Source: Thermococcus sp.
GTDB taxonomy: Archaea; Methanobacteriota_B; Thermococci; Thermococcales; Thermococcaceae
Length of the DNA stretch: 16,862 bases
NCBI GenBank assembly: GCA_027023165.1
Contig: JALVWX010000032.1
Span: 1 to 16,862 of the forward strand
Direction: 5' to 3'
Below, in pieces: positions 1 to 6,752 of the stretch (its first letter is position 1; the number at the start of each line of letters is the position of its first letter). Below the pieces are notes generated by a model. The model worked only from the letters and a program-made list of their open reading frames with translations, did not search any database and was not told the origin of the DNA. The translations under genes and the position numbers were made by a program.

Positions 1-171
1 TACAACAACTTTCTTCTGTCCCTCGTTGAACCAGGCCTTGAACCACTCCGGCTTCTCCTTCTGGGCCTTGAGAGTTGCCGTGACAGCCCCATGGGCCACC
101 TGAACCGCGAACTTCCCCTTGCTGAGCTTTAAATCCTTCCGCGAGACTATGATCTGCTTGTACTTGAACAT
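1..171 (-). CDS. pth2: Peptidyl-tRNA hydrolase Pth2, N-terminal 57 residues (cut by window edge)
   Basis: The reverse strand from 171 reads MFKYKQIIVSRKDLKLSKGK and continues in frame to base 1. The segment SKGKFAVQVAHGAV (residues 17-30) is the hallmark N-terminal motif of archaeal/eukaryotic Pth2, with the conserved Lys and the His at residue 27. Pth2 releases tRNA from prematurely dropped peptidyl-tRNA in the cytoplasm. The family is normally about 115-120 aa, so roughly half the gene lies outside the window. The ATG at 171-169 is chosen because the protein begins exactly where Pth2 proteins begin, and a TATA-like box (203-210) sits about 35 bases upstream. The ribosome site is weak (GGGATGGA). 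The upstream gene (235-2391) runs in the same direction but is separated by a promoter, so pth2 is probably transcribed on its own. Confidence 0.93.
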   Translation of the reverse strand, partial: MFKYKQIIVSRKDLKLSKGKFAVQVAHGAVTATLKAQKEKPEWFKAWFNEGQKKVVV

Positions 172-202
172 GATCCATCCCGGGGGCTTTAAGTGCGGTC
201 GC

Positions 203-210
203 TTTATAAA
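203..210 (-). promoter_or_regulatory. TATA box for pth2
   Basis: TTTATAAA on either strand, about 32-39 bases before the pth2 ATG. Transcription would start near 180 and give a leader of about 10 bases, as is common in Thermococcales. Confidence 0.6.
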
Positions 211-234
211 CTTAGAGGGAGAAAAGGAGAAGGT

Positions 235-2391
235 TCAGAGGTTCTGACCCTTCTCTTCCGAGGACTCTTTGGTCTCCTCCTGCTTTTTAGGGAGTCCGCC
301 GGGTCTGCGCTGCTTCTTCCGCTCGAGCTTTTCCCTGAGGATTTCCGCGTCGCTCCAGTACTTGTAGGCAACTCCGGCCAAGACAACCGTCAGCAGGAGC
401 AGAATGATGGCCAGGGGCTTCCACCCGTTGGAGGGCTGGTAGTACTCCGTCGCAAGCTCGTACAGTTCCTTGGCGTTCTCGGTAGAGTTGCCCTTGGAGA
501 GTGTCTGATTTGCGAGCTTGAGAACGTCGTTAAAGGTCACGTAGGGTGCGATGACACCGAGGACGTCTCTGCTGAACCCCTCGGGATCGCTCGAGTTGCT
601 GAGAAGCTCCTTGAGGTAGGCGGGTATCTCATCCTCCGACGGCCAGACCTTGACGGTTTTAACAACAACCCGCGGCGGTATGCTGTCCACGGTCACGACG
701 TTTCCAAGATCCATCACGTGCTTGCTACCGAGCGGGTCGAAGTAGACGAGGCTCGCCCTAATGTTGGAGAGTGCCTCCTTTGTAACTTTAAGGTCGAGCT
801 GGACGGATTTGCTCTCGCCGGCTTTTATTGTACCCACCTTAACCGCTGACTCTCCGCTCAGACCCTCCGGAAGGTCGAGGTAGAGGGTGGCGTTCTTCAC
901 GAACTCGAAGTTCGGGTTGCCCTTGGCCGCGCTCACGGTGAACTTGACCTTAACGGCCTTGTTGACCCCGGCCGTTACGTAGTTGCTCCAAGTGCCGTTG
1001 TAAGCGAGGGCAGTGGCGTGCAGCTCGGGGAGACCGTAGACCTTTATACCGCTCAGCGTGCCTGAGTATATCGTCTTCTTCTTTCCGGTTTCGAGGCTCT
1101 GGTCGTCGTAGAAGGTTACAACCGCACGCCCGATGGTGAACTGCCCGACCTTCGTCGGCCTGAGCACGTAGATGAGGGCGGGCATGCTGGAGAAAGCCGG
1201 GAGGTTCTGGAGGTTCCAGGTCTTGGTCATGCTGACGAGTTCAAACCCGTCCGGTATCGGGGCGGCAACGTTGACGTCGTAGGCGTCTCCCCTGCCGAGG
1301 TTCTTCACATTTATCGTGACCACTATGTTGTCTCCAAGCATCACGGACTTCGGGAGGGCGTCTATCGTGGCCACAAGGTTCGCCGGCCTGAGTATCGGCA
1401 CGACGGTGGCGTTTTCCGGGGCATAGACCCGTATTGTGGCCCTGTCGTAGTCAGGCTCGACCTTCTGCACCGAGAGCTTCAGCGGGGCGTTGGGGACTGG
1501 CTTGGGAACATCGCCAACGGTTAGGAGGAGGTTCCCGAGGTCGTGGTTTTCTTCGAGCACGTCAACCCTCGCGACGTCCGGTATGGCGGAGACCAGTTTG
1601 ACGTAGTAGGTGGTGTTGCCGACTTTGACGGGCAGCTTTTCGCCCTCGTAGAGCAGTCCCGTGTATATCAGGACGGTCTGCTCCGGTTTGGACGGGTTCG
1701 TTCCGCCACCGTTTTTCCTTATTATCTTGAAGTTGGTCGAGGCGACCTTCGGAAGATATACCTCGAAGTCTGCGCTCTTATCTGTGGACTCCTTGACCTT
1801 TAAGTACATGTAGTAATTGTAGGTATAGCCATCTCCGAGCTTGTAGCCGACGCCCTTTCCGCTTCCCTCGTCGATGGTGATGGTCAGCGGGGTGGTCTGG
1901 TATGGGAGGTAAACCCTGAACTCTGCAGTCGTGTCAGTGGATTTGTAGAGCTGTATCCTGATCTTCGGGAATATTGGCGGTAGGGAGTAGTACTGCCCCT
2001 CGGTGAGGTTTACCTCTTTGATGAGCTTGTGGGGGGATTTGATGTCGAGGTAGAGGGTCGGTTTTTTGTTCGTTGACCAAACGCTGGCGCTCAGGACCAG
2101 GGTGGGGTTATCCTTGTTGGGGTAGTATAGGGTCTCGCCATCGTTGAGTATGTACTCGCTGCTCTTTGCCCCGTCAAACAGGGTTATCTTGGCCTTGGTG
2201 AAATCGGGATTCGTGTCAACGAAGGTTATTGTGTACGGACCAAGGGTCACCTTATCCCCCAGGCCGAGTTCAACGGAGTCTATCTCTGCGTAGGGGATAT
2301 CCGGGGACGGTGTCGCCGCCATCACCTGGCTTACGGCGGCGGTTGACAGCAAGAACATTCCCAGCAGGATTAAAGCAATGGCCTTTTTCAT
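235..2391 (-). CDS. Secreted, membrane-anchored surface protein with repeated beta motifs and a DUF11/CARDB-like domain (718 aa)
   Basis: Residues 1-25 form a clear signal peptide ending SQVMA before ATPS. Residues 657-679 are a single transmembrane helix beginning WKPLAIILLLL, and 680-718 are a charged cytoplasmic tail (KKQRRPGG, then Lys/Glu-rich). The bulk of the protein is therefore outside the cell. Residues about 338-450 resemble the DUF11/CARDB/COG1361 type of Ig-like fold (VTINVKNLGRGDAYDVNV). The N-terminal half contains a recurring beta motif of the form STDxxAxFxVYLP near residues 150, 201 and 312, with weaker copies near 57 and 268. Potential N-glycosylation sites include NLT, NTT, NGT and NQT. 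The ATG at 2391 has GGAGG 8 bases upstream (2400-2404). I do not recognise a specific function; a cell-envelope or S-layer-associated protein is the best guess. A membrane receptor or adhesin is possible. Confidence 0.85.
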   Translation of the reverse strand: MKKAIALILLGMFLLSTAAVSQVMAATPSPDIPYAEIDSVELGLGDKVTLGPYTITFVDTNPDFTKAKITLFDGAKSSEYILNDGETLYYPNKDNPTLVLSASVWSTNKKPTLYLDIKSPHKLIKEVNLTEGQYYSLPPIFPKIRIQLYKSTDTTAEFRVYLPYQTTPLTITIDEGSGKGVGYKLGDGYTYNYYMYLKVKESTDKSADFEVYLPKVASTNFKIIRKNGGGTNPSKPEQTVLIYTGLLYEGEKLPVKVGNTTYYVKLVSAIPDVARVDVLEENHDLGNLLLTVGDVPKPVPNAPLKLSVQKVEPDYDRATIRVYAPENATVVPILRPANLVATIDALPKSVMLGDNIVVTINVKNLGRGDAYDVNVAAPIPDGFELVSMTKTWNLQNLPAFSSMPALIYVLRPTKVGQFTIGRAVVTFYDDQSLETGKKKTIYSGTLSGIKVYGLPELHATALAYNGTWSNYVTAGVNKAVKVKFTVSAAKGNPNFEFVKNATLYLDLPEGLSGESAVKVGTIKAGESKSVQLDLKVTKEALSNIRASLVYFDPLGSKHVMDLGNVVTVDSIPPRVVVKTVKVWPSEDEIPAYLKELLSNSSDPEGFSRDVLGVIAPYVTFNDVLKLANQTLSKGNSTENAKELYELATEYYQPSNGWKPLAIILLLLTVVLAGVAYKYWSDAEILREKLERKKQRRPGGLPKKQEETKESSEEKGQNL

Positions 2392-2447
2392 ACCTTCAGC
2401 CTCCAGCTGTGGTTAGGAAGTTACCTGATGAGGAAATGTGAGGGACA

Positions 2448-2455
2448 GTATAAAG
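2448..2455 (-). promoter_or_regulatory. TATA-like box for the 718-aa surface protein
   Basis: The reverse strand reads CTTTATAC, just past the aspS stop codon and about 60 bases before the ATG. This suggests the surface protein has its own promoter and is not simply read through from aspS. Confidence 0.45.
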
Positions 2456-2458
2456 ACC

Positions 2459-3775
2459 TTATGGTGTGAGCCTCCTCCTGTCCCTCGGGAAAAGTATGAC
2501 CTCGCGGATGTTGCTGAGGTCGAGCATCTGCTTTATGAGCCTCTCTGCTCCGAGGCCGAAGCCGCCGTGCGGCGGCATGCCGTAGCGGAAGGTCCTGAGG
2601 TAGAACTCGAAGTTAGCTGGATTGAGTCCCTTCTCCCTTATCTGCTCGACGAGAACATCAACGCGGTGCTCCCTCTGGCCGCCGGAGGTTATCTCCACAC
2701 CGCGGTACTCGAGGTCGAAAGCACGACAGATTTCAGGCCTGTCGTCGTACTTCATTATGTAGAACGGCTTCGCCTCGCTCGGGTACTGGTGGAGGAAGTA
2801 GAGCGGAGCGTTCTCGTTCTCAACCATGTACTTTCCAAGGAGCTTTTCTCCCTCGGTGTCTATGTCCTCTCCCCACTCTACCTTTTTGCCGAGGTCAGAC
2901 AGGATTTCAAGCGCTTTGTCATAGCTCAGCCTCGGGAAGGGCAGTTTCGGTTCTTCAAGCTCGAAGTTGAGGGTTTCAAGCTCTCTGGCGTTGTGCTCGC
3001 GGACGTAGTTGATGGTGTGAGCCACGAGCCTCTCGAGGAGGTTCATTACCTCTTCCTCGTTCTCGATGAAGGCCATCTCCGCGTCGATGCTCCAGGCCTC
3101 GTTTAGATGTCTGGTTGTGTTGTGCTCTTCAGCCCTGAAAATCGGCGCTATCTCGTAGACCCTGTCCAGACCGCTCGCCATCATTATTTGCTTGTAGAGC
3201 TGCGGACTTTGGGCCAGAAAAGCGTCCCTCTCGAAGTACTTCATCGGGAAGAGTTCGGTTCCGCCCTCCGTCGCGGTAGCGATTATCTTCGGTGTGTGTA
3301 TCTCTATGAAGCCCTCGTTGTGGAAGAAGTCCCTAACGGCTTTGAAAACGCTCGAGCGTATCTTGAATATTGCCATTACCTCAGGCCTTCTTACGTCCAT
3401 GAAGCGGTTGTCCAGGCGGGTGTCGAGTTCCGCCTTGACCTTTCCAGTGGGGTCGAGCGGGAGCGGGCTTTCCGCCCTGCTGAGTATTTCGAGCTTCTCC
3501 GGGAGAATCTCAAAGCCGAGCTTCGCCTTGGGCGTGAAGTTAACGATGCCTTCAACCGCAACAACGTCCTCGCTGTTGAGCTTCGGGATGAGCTTGAACA
3601 GCTCGGGGTCAACCTTCTTCTTTGGCGCCGTTACCTGGACTATTCCCTCCCTGTCCCTTATCCAGAGGAACTTTATTCCGCCGAGGTCCTTGACCTCCCA
3701 GACCCAGCCGGCAACTCTAACGTGCTGGCCGTTGAGTTCCTCCGTAATCTGGCTTGAGTAGTGTGTCCTGTACAT
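2459..3775 (-). CDS. aspS: Aspartyl-tRNA synthetase, archaeal type (438 aa)
   Basis: Class IIb AspRS; charges tRNA-Asp with aspartate in the cytoplasm. It has an N-terminal OB-fold anticodon-binding domain (about 1-100, starting MYRTHYSSQITEELNGQ). The catalytic domain carries motif 2 FRAEEHNTTRH (about 213-223) and motif 3 GLGAERLIKQML (about 407-418), with the family ending FPRDRRRLTP. It closely resembles the T. kodakarensis enzyme, also 438 aa as I recall. Residues W26 and K85 are present; these were reported to make that enzyme discriminating for tRNA-Asp (recalled, not checked). The longer reading to 3796 is rejected because GGAGGT (3783-3788) lies 7 bases before the ATG at 3775, inside that extension. 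A TATA-like stretch overlaps the stop of the upstream KH gene. Confidence 0.97.
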   Translation of the reverse strand: MYRTHYSSQITEELNGQHVRVAGWVWEVKDLGGIKFLWIRDREGIVQVTAPKKKVDPELFKLIPKLNSEDVVAVEGIVNFTPKAKLGFEILPEKLEILSRAESPLPLDPTGKVKAELDTRLDNRFMDVRRPEVMAIFKIRSSVFKAVRDFFHNEGFIEIHTPKIIATATEGGTELFPMKYFERDAFLAQSPQLYKQIMMASGLDRVYEIAPIFRAEEHNTTRHLNEAWSIDAEMAFIENEEEVMNLLERLVAHTINYVREHNARELETLNFELEEPKLPFPRLSYDKALEILSDLGKKVEWGEDIDTEGEKLLGKYMVENENAPLYFLHQYPSEAKPFYIMKYDDRPEICRAFDLEYRGVEITSGGQREHRVDVLVEQIREKGLNPANFEFYLRTFRYGMPPHGGFGLGAERLIKQMLDLSNIREVILFPRDRRRLTP

Positions 3776-3819
3776 CCCATCTACCTCCGTTGGCAAACCT
3801 GTAAAGGGAGAAAAGGAAG

Positions 3820-3830
3820 CTTAAATAAAG
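3820..3830 (-). promoter_or_regulatory. Candidate TATA box for aspS, overlapping the KH-gene stop codon
   Basis: The reverse strand reads CTTTATTTAAG, about 50 bases before the aspS ATG, giving a predicted leader of about 24 bases. It overlaps the last codons and the TAA of the upstream gene. The assignment rests only on composition and spacing. Confidence 0.4.
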
Positions 3831-4333
3831 TTTATCTTCACATCCGTCCCTGCCATCTGGGACATTATGCTCTCCAGCACGTCCGGCTGTGCCGGGAGCT
3901 TCTTTCTGTCCCTGCTCAGGACGAGAACCTTGTAGTAGTTCCCGCCGCCGGGCTTGTAGACGACGTTGACGCCAAAGACGCCCGCGGGGTAGAGGAGGTC
4001 TGTGGCGAGCTTCTTGAGGTCCTCGGTGTCCTCAACCTCAACGGCCTCGATTACCCTTATGCGCTTCCCAAGCTCCCTCATCAGGGCCTTGATGTTCTTT
4101 CCACCCTTCCCAATGGTTATCGGGACGTCTCCCTCGCCGACCATTATGACTATCAGGTCGCCGGCCTCAACGGCCTTTTTGAACTCCATATCAACATCGC
4201 CAAGGAGCTTGTAGAGTAAGCGTGCCACCTTCACGTCAAGCTCGGAGATTAGACCCTCCTGAAGCTTTTTCTCATCAGCGGGGCACAGAATGTCGTCGGT
4301 CTTCAAACACACCTCACAGATTGGCGCCTTCAT
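3821..4333 (-). CDS. NusA-like KH-domain protein with an N-terminal Cys motif (170 aa)
   Basis: The protein opens MKAPICEVCLKTDDILCPAD, a small zinc-binding-like motif with Cys 6, 9 and 17. A KH RNA-binding fold follows, with the GKGG loop at residues 75-78 (TIGKGGKNIKAL). A second KH-like half (about 95-170) follows, without a clear GxxG. This matches the archaeal single-gene NusA-like KH proteins, which are proposed to act in transcription elongation or termination, or in RNA binding. In the archaeal relatives I remember, the second Cys pair is CPxC. Here it is CPAD, so the fourth ligand is missing or is the Asp. GGAGGTGAGCGG stands directly before the ATG, and a TATA-like box lies at 4393-4402. 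It sits 45 bases upstream of aspS on the same strand. The exact biological role is unproven. Confidence 0.82.
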   Translation of the reverse strand: MKAPICEVCLKTDDILCPADEKKLQEGLISELDVKVARLLYKLLGDVDMEFKKAVEAGDLIVIMVGEGDVPITIGKGGKNIKALMRELGKRIRVIEAVEVEDTEDLKKLATDLLYPAGVFGVNVVYKPGGGNYYKVLVLSRDRKKLPAQPDVLESIMSQMAGTDVKINFI

Positions 4334-4392
4334 CCGCTCACCTCCCTCGCTTGAAGAATGACATTAAAGGGCCAACCCTTAATTCTGGGAGA

Positions 4393-4402
4393 CATTTAAA
4401 AA
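4393..4402 (-). promoter_or_regulatory. TATA-like box for the KH-domain gene
   Basis: The reverse strand reads TTTTTAAATG, 60-70 bases before the ATG at 4333. It lies in the gap after the HD-domain gene. A leader of about 40 bases with a strong GGAGGTG site would result. Confidence 0.4.
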
Positions 4403-4432
4403 CCTTATTATGGGGGAAAATCGACGAAAAGT

Positions 4433-5053
4433 TCAGATTTCGCCCTCTATTTCTCGTCTTATGCGCTCGATGAACTCAACGGTGAAGCGGTGCCTCTCCT
4501 CGGCGAGCCTCTTGGCGGTTTTGGTGTACATCAAATCCTTCAGCTTCAGTATCTTCTCTTCGAAGTGGGCCAGTGAGTCCTCGATGCTTCTCCCGTGCTC
4601 TCCGGAGTACATGAAGACCCTCGCGACGCCTATGGCGCCTATTGCGTCCAGTTTGTCGGCATCGCTCAGGATTTTTGCCTCCAGGGTTTCAGGCTCCGGG
4701 CCGCGGGAGAAGCGGTGGGCCTCTATGGCGTGTGCAACCTCTTTGACCTTCTCCTCCGGGTAGCCGATGCTCCTCAGGAAGTGTCTCGCTATCCTCGCTC
4801 CCTCAACTGCGTGGTCTTCAACCCTGCCGGCGCTCTCGAGAGGCCTAGCGACGTCGTGGAGGAGCGAAGCAAGGGCTAGGACTTCGAGATCGGCCTCTTC
4901 CTCCTTACCTATGTGGAGGCAGAGGTTGAAGACGCGCTCGACGTGGGAAAATCCATGAGTCCCCTCCCTCTCGAAGAAGTGTCTCGCGTATTCCTTAGTG
5001 CGCTCTATCAGCTCGATGCTCTCGGGGTCACTTATGAAGTCCTCAAGGTCCAC
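4433..5053 (-). CDS. HD-domain metal-dependent phosphohydrolase (206 aa)
   Basis: The HD-superfamily metal ligands are all visible: H37 (GFSHVERV), the H66-D67 pair (SLLHDVARP), H113 (IEAHRFSR) and the Asp cluster SDADKLDAIG (131-138). The family hydrolyses phosphoester bonds, often of nucleotides; the substrate here cannot be told from sequence. The spacing resembles the small YedJ-like stand-alone HD proteins. The C-terminal 50 residues are helical and charged (LMYTKTAKRLAEERHRF). The start codon is GTG (5053-5051), with GGTGAGAGC immediately before it; no ATG lies in frame near it. The gene lies 33 bases after the DUF2226-like gene on the same strand, across a perfect hairpin (5078-5099), so read-through from that operon is possible. 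Confidence 0.88.
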   Translation of the reverse strand: MDLEDFISDPESIELIERTKEYARHFFEREGTHGFSHVERVFNLCLHIGKEEEADLEVLALASLLHDVARPLESAGRVEDHAVEGARIARHFLRSIGYPEEKVKEVAHAIEAHRFSRGPEPETLEAKILSDADKLDAIGAIGVARVFMYSGEHGRSIEDSLAHFEEKILKLKDLMYTKTAKRLAEERHRFTVEFIERIRREIEGEI

Positions 5054-5077
5054 GCTCTCACCTGCGGGTAGAAGGGT

Positions 5078-5099
5078 GAAAGGCTGTTAAAAGCCTTTC
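5078..5099. other. Perfect 8-bp inverted repeat with 6-base loop at a gene junction
   Basis: GAAAGGCT and AGCCTTTC flank a GTTAAA loop. The structure contains the stop codon of the upstream minus-strand gene and lies 25 bases before the GTG of the HD gene. No T-run follows on the minus strand, so it is not a typical terminator. The loop gives a TATA-like TTTTAAC on the minus strand. It may be an mRNA processing, attenuation or promoter element. Confidence 0.5.
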
Positions 5100-5746
5100 T
5101 CAACCTTCTTCTTTTCCCTCACAAGCTCAAGACCTTCGCGGAGGAGATCTGCTCTATGAACGGTGTCCTCAGGGGAGAACTCAGGGGGATTCCCCACGGT
5201 GTACTTACCGTCCTTTAATAGATGACCAGTCTCATGTAGGATCTCTCTGATGGCGTCGTCTCCATGATAATCCGAGCCTTTAATAGCCCTCGCAGCCTTC
5301 ACAAGCCCGTTTTCCACGTATATTCTCCAAGCTTTCGAACCATTCTGTATCTCTACTCCTCCATTGTGAACTCCAAGAAGAGCCAGGAAGGACTCGAGAT
5401 CGCGCCCTGATTTGGAAGGAACCCCAACGAACGTCACTTGCATCTTCGGATGGGTCATAAGAATATCCTCAACATCCGCCTCGTAAATCTCGACTGCCCT
5501 GATCAGAGTGCGCTTCACCGCGTTGAATATCTCAAGAAAGGCCTCGTCCCCGCTGATCGAAGAATTTCCTGGTATCTCCTCCACCAGAGACCCAACAATC
5601 TTTCCTCTTTTAACCAGAACATACCCGATTTTCAGTCCGGATTCATTCTTCCACGCCAGTTTGAGATAGCCTTCACGTACCTTCCCAGTGAGCTCCAGCG
5701 GATCGCTGAAATCCGTCATGACGTCGATGTATTTTCCCGGAAGCAT
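5087..5746 (-). CDS. DUF2226-like protein, PATAN/DUF4388-related N-terminus (219 aa)
   Basis: No signal peptide or membrane segment is seen, so it is a cytoplasmic protein. The N-terminal part (about 17-97) contains LTGKVREGYLKLAW, then GYVLVKRGKIVGSLVEE and an acidic SGDEAFLEIF. This pattern is typical of DUF2226 in archaea and resembles the PATAN/DUF4388 domains that accompany small-GTPase and Roadblock systems. The C-terminal part (about 158-219) is different: DDAIREILHETGHLL, then NPPEFSPEDTVHRADLL and a basic helix ending KKKVEKGF. The ATG is preceded by GGAGGTG (5753-5759). It is the third gene of the V4R-like/Roadblock unit, 37 bases after the Roadblock gene. The family name is recalled by pattern, not searched. 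The role is unknown; a scaffold or sensor within a Roadblock-based switch is an inference from context. Confidence 0.7.
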   Translation of the reverse strand: MLPGKYIDVMTDFSDPLELTGKVREGYLKLAWKNESGLKIGYVLVKRGKIVGSLVEEIPGNSSISGDEAFLEIFNAVKRTLIRAVEIYEADVEDILMTHPKMQVTFVGVPSKSGRDLESFLALLGVHNGGVEIQNGSKAWRIYVENGLVKAARAIKGSDYHGDDAIREILHETGHLLKDGKYTVGNPPEFSPEDTVHRADLLREGLELVREKKKVEKGF

Positions 5747-5783
5747 TTAACCCACCTCCAAAACTTAAAATCTAAAAGGAAGC
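5747..5783 (-). promoter_or_regulatory. T-rich spacer with strong ribosome site before the DUF2226-like gene
   Basis: The reverse strand reads TTTTAGATTTTAAGTTTT (5760-5777), then GGAGGTG. It could contain an internal TATA-like element or weak termination signal within the operon. The strong ribosome site suggests independent translation of the DUF2226-like protein. Confidence 0.35.
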
Positions 5784-6137
5784 TCAGAGCATTGAAGCAA
5801 CCTTCTGAGCGTTTCTCTTTAGGTAGATCCTTACAAGGCCGAGGTTGACCCTTGGATCCGTAAGGACCGTAAGAACGGCGTTTTCACCGGCCTCGACGGT
5901 TATGATTTTTCCCTTTGGCGACTCTAGCGTCACCATGTCAACTGCCTCTTCGTGGAACACTTCCTTGGATACGTTGAGTGAGGTACCGTAGATGGTGGCT
6001 ACCATCGCCGCCACGTTCTCAACGTCAATAGTTCTGTCGCTGGCCTGTCCCTCAATTAGAAGTCCGTCTTTGCTAACAACGGCGACTCCCTTAACCCCAT
6101 CAACCCTAAAAAGGTCAGCTATAACGTTCTCAAACAT
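5784..6137 (-). CDS. Roadblock/LC7-domain protein (117 aa)
   Basis: This is a complete single-domain Roadblock/LC7 protein. It shows the initial helix MFENVIADLFRVDGVKG, the strand pair VAVVSKDGLLIEGQ, the Asp/Glu-Asn-Val-Ala-Ala helix (VENVAAMVATIYGTS), and the strands MVTLESPKGKIITVEAG and AVLTVLTDPRVNLGLVRIYL. The family (MglB, archaeal Roadblock proteins, dynein light chain 7) forms dimers that bind or activate small Ras-like GTPases. No GTPase gene lies in this window. The gene begins 6 bases after the upstream 159-aa gene, with a GGGGTGATGG site that overlaps that gene's stop, so the two are translationally linked. A T-rich stretch (5760-5777, reverse strand) follows before the next gene. 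Confidence 0.9.
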   Translation of the reverse strand: MFENVIADLFRVDGVKGVAVVSKDGLLIEGQASDRTIDVENVAAMVATIYGTSLNVSKEVFHEEAVDMVTLESPKGKIITVEAGENAVLTVLTDPRVNLGLVRIYLKRNAQKVASML

Positions 6138-6143
6138 TTTCCA

Positions 6144-6623
6144 TCACCCCAGTATTAACATGTCAACCTCAACGTGCTTCTCATTAACCCGTATCTCCTT
6201 TATAAGGACGTTCTTTCCGGAGAACTTCTTAATGGCAACTGCGATTGCATTCGCCATTGGATAAAGGATGGGTTTCATCCCCTTCTTTTCAAGCAGCTGG
6301 AGGGCGTAGAGATCCATAGGATTCTCGAGCTTCAGCGTAACCTTGTTTCCGTCCACGTCTATCTCGCCCTTCTCCGCAAAGCCGAAGGTGTTTATCATGA
6401 CCTCCGTGAAGCGGTTGAGCAGTTCCTGGGGGTCGCTGCTGCCCTCAAAGTTAAGTCCGTACTCCTCAATCATTGTGTTGAGAAGTTCCTCTCCTATGGA
6501 ATTCCCAAGCCCTTTGGCTCCAGCTCCAAGAACCTTGTAGATCCCGTACAGTATCAAATTGTTCACTTTAGTTGCCATTTCTTCCGACCTCTCATTCATT
6601 CTCTCCACGACCTTCGCCTCCAT
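6144..6623 (-). CDS. V4R/TRAPP-like small protein, first gene of the Roadblock operon (159 aa)
   Basis: The protein starts MEAKVVERMNERSEEMATKV, then has a helical part with a Gly-rich segment (VLGAGAKGLGNSIGEELL). A second helix follows (ELLNRFTEVMINTFGF), then a beta-rich end with GEIDVDGNKVTLKLENP and VLIKEIRVNEKHVEVDMLIL. The order helix, GFxE, strand, helix, strand is reminiscent of V4R/TRAPP (Bet3-like) domains, but the Cys residues common in V4R are absent, so the assignment is weak. The ATG at 6623 is preferred over the TTG at 6629: the GGGTGATT site stands 6 bases before the ATG but only 1-2 bases before the TTG. It is followed after 6 bases by the Roadblock gene. A strong TATA box lies at 6671-6680. 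The function is not recognised. Confidence 0.7.
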   Translation of the reverse strand: MEAKVVERMNERSEEMATKVNNLILYGIYKVLGAGAKGLGNSIGEELLNTMIEEYGLNFEGSSDPQELLNRFTEVMINTFGFAEKGEIDVDGNKVTLKLENPMDLYALQLLEKKGMKPILYPMANAIAVAIKKFSGKNVLIKEIRVNEKHVEVDMLILG

Positions 6624-6670
6624 CTTCAATCACCCGAAGGATCATCCACGAGCAGATAGGTTCATTTGGT

Positions 6671-6680
6671 CTTTTATAAT
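6671..6680 (-). promoter_or_regulatory. TATA box of the V4R-like/Roadblock/DUF2226 operon
   Basis: The reverse strand reads ATTATAAAAG, about 50 bases before the ATG at 6623, predicting a leader of about 27 bases. One copy of a 15-bp direct repeat (6681-6695) lies directly upstream, where the B-recognition element would be. Confidence 0.65.
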
Positions 6681-6725
6681 ATTTACGTTTGGATATTCGA
6701 TTATTATTTCATTTACGTTAAGATA
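6681..6725. repeat. Two-copy direct repeat with a 30-bp period in the divergent promoter (candidate operator)
   Basis: Copy 1 (6681-6695) and copy 2 (6711-6725) share ATTTACGTT, two variable bases, then GATA; 13 of 15 positions are identical. The 30-bp period equals about three helical turns, putting both copies on one DNA face. Copy 1 abuts the TATA box of the minus-strand operon and copy 2 lies just upstream of the plus-strand regulator gene. One protein could therefore control both directions. Confidence 0.6.
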
Positions 6726-6752
6726 AATAGAGTGGAAAACCTTTAATCTTTC

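Noticed and set aside
2425..2445. Possible C/D-box small RNA (CTGATGA near the surface-protein promoter)
   Set aside because: The C box lacks the starting purine and no D box (CTGA) with a D'/C' pair lies at the right distance.
2438..3757. Long plus-strand open frames opposite aspS (222, 216 and 155 aa)
   Set aside because: They are shadows of the GC-rich aspS gene on the other strand; they have low-complexity, Leu/Val/Glu-rich translations and no ribosome sites.
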